Below, one piece after another: positions 15,919-24,725 of a DNA stretch of 64,000 bases. The notes beneath the pieces are model-generated. The model worked only from the letters and a program-made list of their open reading frames with translations. It was not told the origin of the DNA and ran no database searches. Position 1 is the first letter of the stretch; each line of letters begins with the position of its first letter. The stretch covers positions 5,406,501 through 5,470,500 of the forward strand of contig NZ_JACHJW010000001.1 of assembly GCF_014203835.1 (NCBI RefSeq), given 5' to 3'. The DNA is from Micromonospora polyrhachis (lineage in GTDB: Bacteria; Actinomycetota; Actinomycetes; Mycobacteriales; Micromonosporaceae). The position numbers were made by a program, and so were the translations under genes.

Positions 15919-17697
15919 CTACGGTCGGTCCCGGTCCAGCCGCTCGGTGATCCGGGCGGCTGGTGCCGGCATGCCCAGATGCCAGCCCTGGCCGGCGTCA
16001 CAACCGATGGCCCGGAGGCGCTCGACCTGGTTGGCGGTCTCCACCCCCTCGGCGGTGACGGTCAGACCGAGGGCGTGCCCGAGCGAGACCATGGTCGCCA
16101 GGATGCGCTCGTCGACGTGGCTCGCCGGATCGTCCGCCGGCGCGCGTAGACCCGCCACGAAGGACCCGGCCACCTTCAGCTCGTTGACCGGCAGGTCCCG
16201 CAGGTAGGCGAGGTTGGAGTAGCCGGTGCCGAAGTCGTCGATGGCGATCCGCACCCCGAGGTCGGCCAGGGTACGCAGGGCGTGCACCGGCTCTCCCGCG
16301 GTGCTCATCATCGCGCTTTCGGTGATCTCCAGTTGCAGCCGTTCAGGGGGTAGCCCGGTCTGTTCCAGCACCCGGACGACCTCGTTCACCAGCCCGGGAT
16401 CGTGCACCTGCCGTACGGCCAGGTTGACGCTGACGAACGGGGGCGGGCCGTATCGGCTGGTCCAGCCGCTCGCCTCCCGGCAGGCTTCGGCGAGCACCCA
16501 GCCGCCGAGCCGGACGATGAACCCGGTCTCCTCGGCCAGCGCGATGAAGGCGTCCGGCCGGAGCAGACCCAGTTCGGGATGCCGCCAGCGGATGAGCACC
16601 TCGACCCCGAGCACCCCACCGTCGGTGAGCGAGGCCAGCGGCTGGTAGTCGAGGAAGAACTCGCCCCGGTCCAGGGCGTCGGGCATCGCCGCGGAGAGCG
16701 CGTACCGGAGTTGTTCCTGCTCGTTGCGTTTGGTGTCGAACACCTCGCACCGTCCCCGCCCGGCGGTCTTGGCCCAGCGTAGGGTGACGTCCGCCGCCCG
16801 CATGATCTCGGTTGGGGTGGCGTCGTCGACCGGTCGTTCGACGATGCCGACGCTCGCGGTGACACTGAGCAGATGACCATCCACGTACGACGGTTCGCGG
16901 CTGGCGGCCAGGGCACGTTCGGCCACCGTCAACATGTGGGCGGTGCCGGTGGACTCCTCGACGAGGATGGCGAACTTGTCGCCGCCCAACCGGGCGACGA
17001 CATGCTCGCCCACGTCGCGGCGTAGCCGCTCGGCGACCGCCACCAGGAGCCGGTCACCGACCTGGTGGCCCCGGGTGTCGTTGATCTCCTTGAACCGGTC
17101 GAGGTCGACGAAGCAGACACCCACGCGTGCGTCCGTTCGGAGTGGCCGGGCGATCACGGCGGCGAGCCGGTCGGTGAAGAGCGCCCGGTTGGGCAGGTCG
17201 GTGAGTGGATCGTGGGTGGCCTGATGTCGGAACCGGGACTCGCTGTCCCGCAGCGCCTGCTCGGCGTGCTCCCGGGCGACCATCCCGGCCTGCCGGATGG
17301 ACTCCTGTTCGTCGAGGGTACGGTCGCGTAGTGCGCGGGCGTATCCGGTCGCGATGCTGGCCAGTAGCCGGGCCAACCGGTCCTCGATGTCCTCTCCGGA
17401 GAGACCGAGGTCGCGCAGCAGTCGCAGGTGGATGATCTCGATGGTGCGGCCGAGTCCTTCGGCGGAGGCGATGTGGTGGGTGACGAGGTCGGTGCCGACC
17501 TTGATGCCGACCCGGGGGTCGAATGGTTCGGCGTGCAGTGACCGCGCCAGCCGGATGGTCAGCCGGCGGAGAAAGGCTTCAAGCTGGGCCGGGGTCATCG
17601 GGATGTAGCTGGTGTCGTCCACCGCCTTGCCCCAGGCGCGGGCGAAGGCGCTCGCCCCGGGCTGTACCGAGGCCGTGGTCCGTTTCTGGTCAGTCAC
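15919..17697 (-). CDS. GGDEF-EAL cyclic di-GMP domain protein, motifs degenerate
   Basis: The protein has 592 residues. The GTG start at 17697 overlaps the stop of the upstream methyltransferase gene. A helical N-terminal sensor region spans about 1-165. A GGDEF domain follows (HDPLTDLPNRALF, VDLDRFKEINDT, signature GGDKF), then an EAL domain (GVEVLIRWRHPELG, ITESAMM, IDDFGTGYSNLAYL, VTAEGVE). GGDEF has become GGDKF and EAL has become EVL, so cyclase activity is probably lost and phosphodiesterase activity is doubtful. DDFGTGY and the later Glu are kept. It may bind cyclic di-GMP instead of turning it over. No membrane segment is seen. Confidence 0.88.
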   Translation of the reverse strand: MTDQKRTTASVQPGASAFARAWGKAVDDTSYIPMTPAQLEAFLRRLTIRLARSLHAEPFDPRVGIKVGTDLVTHHIASAEGLGRTIEIIHLRLLRDLGLSGEDIEDRLARLLASIATGYARALRDRTLDEQESIRQAGMVAREHAEQALRDSESRFRHQATHDPLTDLPNRALFTDRLAAVIARPLRTDARVGVCFVDLDRFKEINDTRGHQVGDRLLVAVAERLRRDVGEHVVARLGGDKFAILVEESTGTAHMLTVAERALAASREPSYVDGHLLSVTASVGIVERPVDDATPTEIMRAADVTLRWAKTAGRGRCEVFDTKRNEQEQLRYALSAAMPDALDRGEFFLDYQPLASLTDGGVLGVEVLIRWRHPELGLLRPDAFIALAEETGFIVRLGGWVLAEACREASGWTSRYGPPPFVSVNLAVRQVHDPGLVNEVVRVLEQTGLPPERLQLEITESAMMSTAGEPVHALRTLADLGVRIAIDDFGTGYSNLAYLRDLPVNELKVAGSFVAGLRAPADDPASHVDERILATMVSLGHALGLTVTAEGVETANQVERLRAIGCDAGQGWHLGMPAPAARITERLDRDRP

Positions 17698-18499
17698 CGA
17701 GCCGGCCCACTCCACCGAGGAAGGCGGCACGCTCGGCGTGCTCCGCGCCCTCCGGGCAGTCGGACCGCCACTGCGGTACCCATACCAGGCCAGGCTCGAC
17801 CAGGTCGAAGCCGTCGAAGAACTTGCCGATCTCGGTTCGACCACGGGGGGCCAGGTGGTTGTCGGTACGTTGGTAGACCGTCTCGGCATCGCGCCGTTCC
17901 GTGTTGGTCCGACCGTCGTCGCTGGCCTGGGAGAGGACCAGGTAACTGCCGCGTACGAGGGTCCGCCGGATGGTGCGTAGGAGACCGGCCGGGTCGTCGG
18001 CGTCGGGGATGAAGTGCAGGACCGCGACGACCAGGACCGCGATGGGCTGGTCGAAGTCGAGCAGCCCGCGTACGTCCGGATGGGTCAGGATGTGGTCGAC
18101 GCGACGTAGATCCTCGTGGATCACCGTCGCCCGGTCGTTGCCGCGCAGGATCTGCCGGCTGTGCGCCACCGCCACCGGATCGATGTCAACGTATACCACC
18201 CGGGCTTCCGGGGTCACCTGTTGGGCGATCTCGTGCACGTTGCCGACCGTGGGGATCCCGGAGCCGATGTCGAGGAACTGTCGGATGCCGGCCTTGACCA
18301 GGTATTGCACGGTCCGGCGCAGGAAGGCCCGGTTGGCCTGGGCCATCAGGGGTGCATCGGGAACCGCGTCGATCAGCACCTGCGCGGTGCTTCGATCGAC
18401 CGCGAAGTTGTGCGAACCGCCCAGGTAGTAGTCGTACATGCGGGCCACGCTGGGCCGCTCGATGTCGATCTTCTCCGGTGCCCAGTCCGGCCGCTGCAT
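17690..18499 (-). CDS. S-adenosyl methyltransferase (DUF574/Methyltransf_19)
   Basis: The protein has 269 residues. It carries the actinomycete-specific pattern of this family: PSVARMYDYYLGGSHNFAVD, FLRRTVQYLVKAGIRQFLDI with the SAM-binding GSGIP, VVYVDIDPVAVAHS and AVLVVAVLHFIPD. The substrate is unknown, and many copies exist in Streptomyces and Micromonospora. Length is normal for the family. The last 8 nt overlap the GGDEF-EAL gene, so the two are co-translated. The 18500-18751 stretch upstream shows no gene. Confidence 0.9.
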   Translation of the reverse strand: MQRPDWAPEKIDIERPSVARMYDYYLGGSHNFAVDRSTAQVLIDAVPDAPLMAQANRAFLRRTVQYLVKAGIRQFLDIGSGIPTVGNVHEIAQQVTPEARVVYVDIDPVAVAHSRQILRGNDRATVIHEDLRRVDHILTHPDVRGLLDFDQPIAVLVVAVLHFIPDADDPAGLLRTIRRTLVRGSYLVLSQASDDGRTNTERRDAETVYQRTDNHLAPRGRTEIGKFFDGFDLVEPGLVWVPQWRSDCPEGAEHAERAAFLGGVGRLGD

Positions 18500-18751
18500 A
18501 GCTGCCCCTTTTGCGCGGTACGCGACACTTTGTTGCCTGCCAGGTGTTCCCCGGTATTCTGCCCGTCGCGTGCCCGACTATCCAGAGCGATGCAAGTTCG
18601 TCCAGCCGCATCTGTCGCGGAGACGGGTAGCAGCGTTCGCGAGTGCGGGTGACAGCGTCTGCGGCTGGCGGGGTCAAGCAGCGGCGATGCCGCCGCCGCG
18701 GACCCGGACCGGCCGGCGCGATGAGATATATCGATTGCTTGTTCCGCCCGG

Positions 18752-18792
18752 TGTCGCGGTCGGTCCGGGCCGAGCCCTGCCCGACCGCGACA
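18752..18792 (-). terminator. Hairpin terminator after response regulator
   Basis: A perfect 12-bp stem (18752-18763 with 18781-18792, TGTCGCGGTCGG and its complement) with a 17-nt loop lies 5 nt after the stop of the response regulator gene on the minus strand. There is no U-run, as is common in high-GC actinomycetes. Confidence 0.7.
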
Positions 18793-18796
18793 GTGG

Positions 18797-19465
18797 TCAG
18801 AACTTCGGCGCGTCGGGTGCTTCGAGCAGCCCCAGCCGCAGCGCGGTCATCAGGGCCTGGGCGCGGTTGGCCGCCCCCAGCTTCTCGTAGAGCTTGGAGA
18901 TGTGGGTCTTGGCCGTCGACTCGCTGACGAAGAGCTGCTTGGCGATGCCGGCGACGCTCATCCCGTCGGCGAGCAGGCGCAGCACCTGGCCCTCGCGGGG
19001 GGACAGCTGCGGGCCGGAGGGGGCCAGCCGACGCTTCATCGCCTCGGCCAGGTCGGCGGCGGTGAATGCGCTCGGGGAGGAGGCGGCGTGTCGGGCCGCG
19101 GCGACCACCTCGTCAGCCGGCGCGGTCTTGGGTACGAAGGCACTCGCCCCGGCTTCGAGAGCACCGAAGAGCTGGTCGTCACCGGCGTACATGGTCAGCA
19201 CGACGATGCCCATCGTGGCGCTGGACTTACGCAGGGCGCGGGTGGCCTCCAGGCCGCTACCGTCCGGCAGGCGAAGATCCATGATCACGACGTCGGGCTG
19301 CAGGGCGCCGGCCTGCCGGACCCCCTCCGCGGCGGTGGCGGCCTCGCCGACGACCTCGAACTGCCGATCCCGCTCGAAGGCGTGGCGCAGTCCCTTGCGG
19401 ATCAGATCGTGATCATCCACAAGCAGGACCTTGGTACGGGTCGTCGGCGTGGGGCTGGTGGTCAT
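18797..19465 (-). CDS. NarL/LuxR-type response regulator
   Basis: The protein has 222 residues. I chose the ATG at 19465 because the upstream frame reads into the kinase gene. The receiver domain has the acidic pocket DD at 17-18, phospho-acceptor Asp63 in VVIMDLRLPDG, Thr in VVLTMYAG and Lys in FVPKTAP. The C-terminal LuxR helix-turn-helix reads LSPREGQVLRLLADGMS then ESTAKTHISKLYEKLGAANR. It sits 7 nt after the sensor kinase gene, so both form one operon and a phosphorelay pair. Target genes are not evident. Confidence 0.93.
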   Translation of the reverse strand: MTTSPTPTTRTKVLLVDDHDLIRKGLRHAFERDRQFEVVGEAATAAEGVRQAGALQPDVVIMDLRLPDGSGLEATRALRKSSATMGIVVLTMYAGDDQLFGALEAGASAFVPKTAPADEVVAAARHAASSPSAFTAADLAEAMKRRLAPSGPQLSPREGQVLRLLADGMSVAGIAKQLFVSESTAKTHISKLYEKLGAANRAQALMTALRLGLLEAPDAPKF

Positions 19466-19472
19466 GCTCGGG

Positions 19473-21158
19473 TTACTCCCCTTCTGGTGCGGTGACGCTA
19501 TCGCGGACGCTATCGCGCCGGGGCAAGGTTCCGAGTACCACCGCCACGGTCGTGCCGCTGGGGCGTCGCGGTCTGATCTCCAGGCGGCCTCGGATACGTT
19601 CCGCTCTCTCCGCCATGATCGCAAGCCCGTAGCGCCCGTCGGGCCGCTGGTCAGCTATGCCCTGACCATCATCCGACACTTCGATCTGTGCGAACGGCGG
19701 GTCGACGGCACAGGTTACCCACAAATTGGTGGCCTGTGCGTGTTTACGGGCGTTGGTGATCGCCTCTTGCGCGATGCGGAGCATTTCGGCCTCGGTGGCG
19801 GCGGGCAACCGGGCAGTGGACTCGTCGAGGGAAAGGTGCACCCGGAGTCCGGCCGACGCGCCCACCGTCCGGGCGTACTCGGCGATCGCGGCGGCCAGCC
19901 CACCGTGCCGGTCCACCTCGCTGCGCAGCTCGAACAGGCTCAACCGCAGCTCGGTGATCACCCGGGTGACCTCGCCGCGCAGCGTACGCAGCTCCTCGGC
20001 GGTCTCCTTGGCGTCGTCGGGCAGGGTGGCCAGCGCGTTGTCGATGCCGTACCCCACCATCACGAGTTCCTGGGCGACCCCGTCGTGGATCTCCCTGGCC
20101 AGCCGCTGCCGTTCCTCGTTGGTGGCCAGCGATCGGACCTCGTCGAAGAGCAGCGCGGCCTCCAGCCGCAGCGCGGCCGGCCGGGTCAACGCGGTCACCT
20201 GGTCCACCACCGCGGCCGGGTACGCCCCTGCCACGTCCGCCTCCAGGGTGACCAGGCCGACCGTACGCACCCCGGCGACCAGTGGTACGACCAGCGCAGA
20301 GACCTCCGGACCGGAGTGGGAGCGGGACTGGGAACGGTGGGCCGTCTGCGGCTGCTGGGTGGCCCAGGCATCGGCGATGGCCGAGTCGGCGTCGAGCGTG
20401 GTCTCCCAGTCGACCCGGTCCACCCCGACCTGGGCGAGCACCACCAACCGCCCACCGCCGCTGGCCGAGAGCACGGCCCCCCGGTCGGTACGGGCCACCG
20501 TACGCAACTCCTCCAGCAGGTGCTCGGAGATGCCACCCGGGTCGAGGGTGGCCCCGGGCAGTTGCCGGGCGACGCTGCGCAGTTGGGTGAGCAGTCGGGT
20601 CGCCTCGGCGTACGGCTGGGGCTTGCTCTCGCCCCGGACCTGCATGATCCGTTGCAGGGTGCTGGCCGCGATCGTGCCGAGCACGGCCAGGGTCAACCAC
20701 TGGGCGCAGACGGCGAGGTAATTGGCCTGCTCAAGCTGTCGGCCGGCGGCGGTCTCGGTGACCAGCCCGCTGACGACGAGCGCGACGGCGGCGACGCCGA
20801 GCAGGGCCGCACCCTCTCGTACCCGTCGGTTCATGGCGGTCACGGTGAGCGGCACGGCCAGGTAGGGGAGCATCGCCGCCGCACCGAGGTTGCTGCCCTG
20901 GACCGCCGAGGCGGCCACCTGGCTGGCCGCCATCGCGACGATCACCACCTCGGCGAACCGGCCGAGCGGGGCGAGGATCCGATGCCGTGGAGCGATCACG
21001 GCGGGAATGCCGGCCCCGGCGAGCAGGGCGATCCACCAGAGCTGGGTCACGTCCCGGGTGGCGATCAGGGTCAGTAGGGCGACCAGACAGAGCATCACCA
21101 CCCGGGCTGCTACCGCCAGCGGGTGCAGGAACGGCAGGGGGACTGTCGATGCGGGCAC
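19473..21158 (-). CDS. Sensor histidine kinase with GAF domain
   Basis: The protein has 561 residues. About six hydrophobic segments fall within residues 10-165 (membrane sensor region). A GAF-like domain spans about 185-335. A HisKA_3 dimerisation segment follows, with the phospho-acceptor His358 in LAREIHDGVAQEL, and then the ATPase domain with EAITNARKHAQA, DDGQGI and YGLAIMAERAERI. This is the NarL-partner kinase type. The signal is unknown; the GAF domain may bind a small molecule. The response regulator gene follows after 7 nt. Confidence 0.92.
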   Translation of the reverse strand: MPASTVPLPFLHPLAVAARVVMLCLVALLTLIATRDVTQLWWIALLAGAGIPAVIAPRHRILAPLGRFAEVVIVAMAASQVAASAVQGSNLGAAAMLPYLAVPLTVTAMNRRVREGAALLGVAAVALVVSGLVTETAAGRQLEQANYLAVCAQWLTLAVLGTIAASTLQRIMQVRGESKPQPYAEATRLLTQLRSVARQLPGATLDPGGISEHLLEELRTVARTDRGAVLSASGGGRLVVLAQVGVDRVDWETTLDADSAIADAWATQQPQTAHRSQSRSHSGPEVSALVVPLVAGVRTVGLVTLEADVAGAYPAAVVDQVTALTRPAALRLEAALLFDEVRSLATNEERQRLAREIHDGVAQELVMVGYGIDNALATLPDDAKETAEELRTLRGEVTRVITELRLSLFELRSEVDRHGGLAAAIAEYARTVGASAGLRVHLSLDESTARLPAATEAEMLRIAQEAITNARKHAQATNLWVTCAVDPPFAQIEVSDDGQGIADQRPDGRYGLAIMAERAERIRGRLEIRPRRPSGTTVAVVLGTLPRRDSVRDSVTAPEGE

Positions 21159-21172
21159 CTGACGGATCGTAG

Positions 21173-22978
21173 TCAGCTTCCGTAGATCGCGGCGATTTCC
21201 GCCGCGTGCTTTCTGTGTACGACGTCCCGCTTGACCTTCATCGACGGGGTCATCTCGCCGGTGGCCTCGCTGAAGTCGCCGGAGAGGATCCGGAACGACT
21301 TGATTGCCTCGGCGCGGGAGACCAGCTGGTTGGCGGAGTCGACGGCGCTCTGCACCTCGGCCCGCAGGATCGGGTCCTCGGCCAGTTCGGCGACCGGAGT
21401 GCCGGCCGGATGCCCGTGACCGGCCAGCCAGTTCGGCCAGGCCTCCTCGTCGATGGTGATCAGCGCGGCGATGAACGGCTTCCGGTCACCGACCACCACG
21501 CACTGGCTGATCAGCGGGTGCGCGCGGACCGGATCCTCCAGCACCGCCGGGGCCACGTTCTTGCCGCCCGCGGTAACGATGATCTCCTTCTTTCGGCCGG
21601 TGATGGACAGGTAGCCGTCCCCGTCGAGTTCACCGAGGTCACCGCTGTGGAACCAGCCGTCGTCGGTCAGCGCCGAGGCGGTGGCCTCGGGGTTGCGCCA
21701 GTAGCCCTGGAACACCAGGTCACCCTTGATCAGGATCTCGCCGTCGTCGGCGATACGGACGGTCACCCCGGGCAGGGGCCGGCCGACCGTACCGATCCGG
21801 GTGTGGGTGGGCAGGTTGGCGGCGGCGGCCGGCGAGGTCTCGGTCAGCCCGTAGCCCTCCACCACGGGCACCCCGATGCCCCGGAAGAAGTGGCCCAGCC
21901 GGGCGCCCAGCGGTGCGCCGCCGGAGATCGCGTCCCGGCACCGGCCGCCGAGCGCGTCCCGCAGCTTGCGGTAGACCAGCCGGTCGAACAGCGCGTGCTG
22001 GAGGCGCAGCCACAGGCCCGGCCCGGACGGGGTGTCCAGCGCCTCGCTGTAGGCGACGGCCACCTGCTCGGCCCGGTCGAAGATCTTGCCCTTGCCCTCG
22101 GCCTGGGCCTTCTGACGGGCCCCGTTGTAGACCTTCTCGAAGACCCGAGGGACCGAGAGGATGAAGGTGGGGCGGAACCGCTGGAGTTCGGGGACCAGGT
22201 TCTTGACGTCGGCGCTGTGCGCCATCGTCGACCGGGTGTGTACGACACCGATCTGGATCAGCCGGGCGAACGAGTGGGCCAGGGGCAGGAACAGCAGGGT
22301 CGAGGCGCCCGGGTTGAACAGGTTGGGCAGCACCGGTACGGCGTTGGCGATGTCCGCGTACATGTTGCGGTGGGTCAGCACGCAGCCCTTGGGCCGACCG
22401 GTGGTGCCGCTGGTGTAGATGATCGTGGCGGGGTCGGAGGACCGAAGGTTCGTGCGCCGTTCGTCGATCTGGGCCGGGTCGACCGAGCTGCCCTGCTCGA
22501 TGAGCCTGACCAGGTCGCCCGCATCGATCTGCCACACCTGGCCGAGGTCGGGCAGGCGGTCCCGGATCTCTGCCACGCACTGGGCGTGGCCGTCGGTCTC
22601 CACCAGGCACGCCACCGCGCCCGAGTCGGAGAGGATCCAGGCCACCTGTTCGTCGCTGGAGGTCTCGTAGATCGGCACGGTCACCGCGCCGGCCGCCCAG
22701 ATCGCATAGTCGAACAGGGTCCACTCGTAACGCGTCTTGCTCATCAGCCCGACCCGCGCGCCCGGTGCGATGCCGGCCGCGACCAGCCCCCGGGCGACCG
22801 CGGCGACCTCGTCGCGGAACTGGCGGCAGGTGACGTCCACCCAGCCGTCAGTCCCCTCCGATGCCCGCCGGACGAACTGCACCGCGTCCGGTGCCGTCTC
22901 GGCGTTGTCCCAGACCGGATCGGTCAGGTTGGCCGCTTCACCGATGGTGACGACCGGTGGCACGGAGAACTCACGCAC
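21173..22978 (-). CDS. Long-chain fatty acyl-CoA synthetase (AMP-forming)
   Basis: The protein has 601 residues from GTG 22978, chosen because GGAG stands eight bases upstream and the N-terminus VREFSVPPVVTIGE is typical. The AMP-binding signature is IIYTSGTTGRPKGCVLTHRN. Further motifs are the adenylate-forming core GYGLTETSPA, GWFHSGDLGELDGDGYLSIT and GRKKEIIVTAGGKNVAP. It activates fatty acids to acyl-CoA via acyl-AMP for lipid metabolism in the cytoplasm. A normal-length FadD15-type enzyme. It is divergent from the SRPBCC gene. Confidence 0.92.
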   Translation of the reverse strand: MREFSVPPVVTIGEAANLTDPVWDNAETAPDAVQFVRRASEGTDGWVDVTCRQFRDEVAAVARGLVAAGIAPGARVGLMSKTRYEWTLFDYAIWAAGAVTVPIYETSSDEQVAWILSDSGAVACLVETDGHAQCVAEIRDRLPDLGQVWQIDAGDLVRLIEQGSSVDPAQIDERRTNLRSSDPATIIYTSGTTGRPKGCVLTHRNMYADIANAVPVLPNLFNPGASTLLFLPLAHSFARLIQIGVVHTRSTMAHSADVKNLVPELQRFRPTFILSVPRVFEKVYNGARQKAQAEGKGKIFDRAEQVAVAYSEALDTPSGPGLWLRLQHALFDRLVYRKLRDALGGRCRDAISGGAPLGARLGHFFRGIGVPVVEGYGLTETSPAAAANLPTHTRIGTVGRPLPGVTVRIADDGEILIKGDLVFQGYWRNPEATASALTDDGWFHSGDLGELDGDGYLSITGRKKEIIVTAGGKNVAPAVLEDPVRAHPLISQCVVVGDRKPFIAALITIDEEAWPNWLAGHGHPAGTPVAELAEDPILRAEVQSAVDSANQLVSRAEAIKSFRILSGDFSEATGEMTPSMKVKRDVVHRKHAAEIAAIYGS

Positions 22979-23204
22979 CTGCACTCCTCGCGCTCGTACT
23001 GGGCCGGTCTGCCGTCCTGGGTGACGGGGCCCGCCGTCGGCCGGTGGGGCTTGCGCCGCCGTCGACGACAGGTCCGGCACTGCCGAACCTACCCGCCCAC
23101 CCGCGCGGGCTGTTCAGGCAGGTTGCCTGGTAGGCGGCGGGAACCGGCGAGTCGGGACGATCCGGCCGGCTGGACCGGCCGGATCACCGGGTAGCCTGCC
23201 CCAC

Positions 23205-23660
23205 ATGACGGACTTCTCCACCCAGTCGATCGTCATCGCCGCACCTCCCGAACGGGTCGCGGCGGTGATTTGCGACTTCGCGCGCTACCCGGAGTGGACC
23301 GAGGCCGTCAAGAGCGTCGAGGTGGTGCAGGAGTACGAGGACGGCTACGCCAGTCAGGTCCGGTTCGTGCTCGACGCCGGCGTCCTGACCGACGAGTACA
23401 CGCTGGCCTACGAGTACGCCGAGGACATCTCGCGGATCCAGTGGCACCTGGCGGCTCCCTCGAAGATGCAGAAGGCCCAGGACGGGTCGTACGACATCGA
23501 GGACAACGGTGACGGCACGTCGACGGTGACCTACACCCTGGCGGTCGATCTCTCGGTCGGCATGCTCGGGATGTTCCGACGCAAGGCCGAGAAGATGATC
23601 ATGGATGCCGCGTTGAAGCAGCTCAAGCAGCGGGTGGAGACATCCGCTACGGCGCAGTGA
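23205..23660 (+). CDS. SRPBCC-fold (START/polyketide cyclase-like) protein
   Basis: The protein has 151 residues. The sequence TDFSTQSIVIAAPPERVAAV, ICDFARYPEWTEAVKSVEVV and SRIQWHLAAPS follows the helix-grip fold of SRPBCC proteins that bind hydrophobic ligands. Its ligand is unknown. It lies 40 nt before the DUF5304 gene and divergent from the acyl-CoA synthetase, an arrangement also found near glucokinase genes in Streptomyces, so a lipid-related role is plausible but unproven. Confidence 0.85.
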   Translation: MTDFSTQSIVIAAPPERVAAVICDFARYPEWTEAVKSVEVVQEYEDGYASQVRFVLDAGVLTDEYTLAYEYAEDISRIQWHLAAPSKMQKAQDGSYDIEDNGDGTSTVTYTLAVDLSVGMLGMFRRKAEKMIMDAALKQLKQRVETSATAQ

Positions 23661-23700
23661 GCCGCTCGTGACGAGCACCGCCCGGGCAGAGGAGCCGAAC

Positions 23701-24645
23701 ATGGGAGGAATCGACCCGGGTACGGCCCGGGAGGAGGCCGAGCGCCTGGTCACCACGGCCCTGGCTGCCGTCCGGCTGGCCGCCGCCGGGACCGCCGGTG
23801 GTGGCAGCGAGTCCGGCCCGTCCGGTCCGTTGGGCTCACTCGGCTCGTTCGGCGACATGATCTCGGGCGTACTGGGGCCTCCCCCTGCCGGACCCCCGGC
23901 GGCGGGTGCCGGTGCCTCGGCTGGCCCCGAGCCCTCGGTGGAGGGCGACGCTTCAGAGACCGCGAGGGCGGGTGCCGTGCCGGGTGGCGGGCACTTCGCG
24001 ACCGGTACGGCGGAGTGCTGCGTCTGTCCGATCTGTCGGGCGATCGTGGCGCTGCGCGACCCGAGCCCGGAGTTCAGCGAGCGGCTCGCCACCGGAGCCG
24101 GTGACTTCGCCGCCGGAGTGGCCAGCCTGCTGCGTGCCTTCTCCACCGTCACCACGACGGCTTCCGCGAGCCCGACGGCTTCCGATGCTGGACCGGAAGC
24201 CGCAGCCGGAGAGCCGGTCCGGGCAGCCGGACCGCAGCACCCGAGCGGACCGGACACTCCGGCCGGAACGGGTGCACCCTGCCAGACACCGGCTGCCGGT
24301 GGCGAGCCAGGGGGGGACCAGATGTGGCGCGAGGCGACCCGTACCGGGCATGATTCGTGGGCGGCGCCCGAGCCGGACGTCTGGGCCGCCGCGACGCGTA
24401 GGGACGGGGCGGAACCTTTGGGCGGCTCCGGCGCACCCACCGACGCGGCCGCAACCCCCGACGCTGCGGGTACGGCCGACGTCACCGGGACCGCCGATGT
24501 CGCCGGCCCCACAGCCCGGACGCGAATCCGGTCCGCCGGGACCAGCGCGACGGCCCACGGGGCGGTCGATCGGCCGGTGGTGCCCGCCTCGCGGACGCCG
24601 ACGTCCGGGACCGGTGCGGACGACCTGTCAGGCGACGACGCCTGA
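23701..24645 (+). CDS. DUF5304-like protein upstream of glucokinase
   Basis: The protein has 314 residues from ATG 23701, which has GAGGAG six bases upstream. A GTG at 23668 is an alternative. The N-terminal part has a helix and a Gly/Ser/Pro stretch. A conserved cysteine knot-like motif CCVCPICRAIVALRDPS, followed by a helix, is at about residues 105-150. The rest is Ala/Pro/Thr-rich and probably disordered. The CxxC plus gene order (SRPBCC, this, ROK glucokinase) fits the DUF5304 family next to glkA in Streptomyces, where the neighbour SCO2127 was reported to affect glucose kinase activity. The frame overlaps no other gene. Confidence 0.7.
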   Translation: MGGIDPGTAREEAERLVTTALAAVRLAAAGTAGGGSESGPSGPLGSLGSFGDMISGVLGPPPAGPPAAGAGASAGPEPSVEGDASETARAGAVPGGGHFATGTAECCVCPICRAIVALRDPSPEFSERLATGAGDFAAGVASLLRAFSTVTTTASASPTASDAGPEAAAGEPVRAAGPQHPSGPDTPAGTGAPCQTPAAGGEPGGDQMWREATRTGHDSWAAPEPDVWAAATRRDGAEPLGGSGAPTDAAATPDAAGTADVTGTADVAGPTARTRIRSAGTSATAHGAVDRPVVPASRTPTSGTGADDLSGDDA

Positions 24646-24725
24646 CCACGGAGGAGTTGGACCCTCGACGGCCGATCAGCCGCCGGCGGGATGAACGTGC
24701 AGCATTGCAGAGGGGAGCGGCAGCG

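Noticed and set aside
21206-23194. A 662-codon plus-strand frame over the acyl-CoA synthetase
   Set aside because: Shadow of a gene with all AMP-binding motifs on the other strand.
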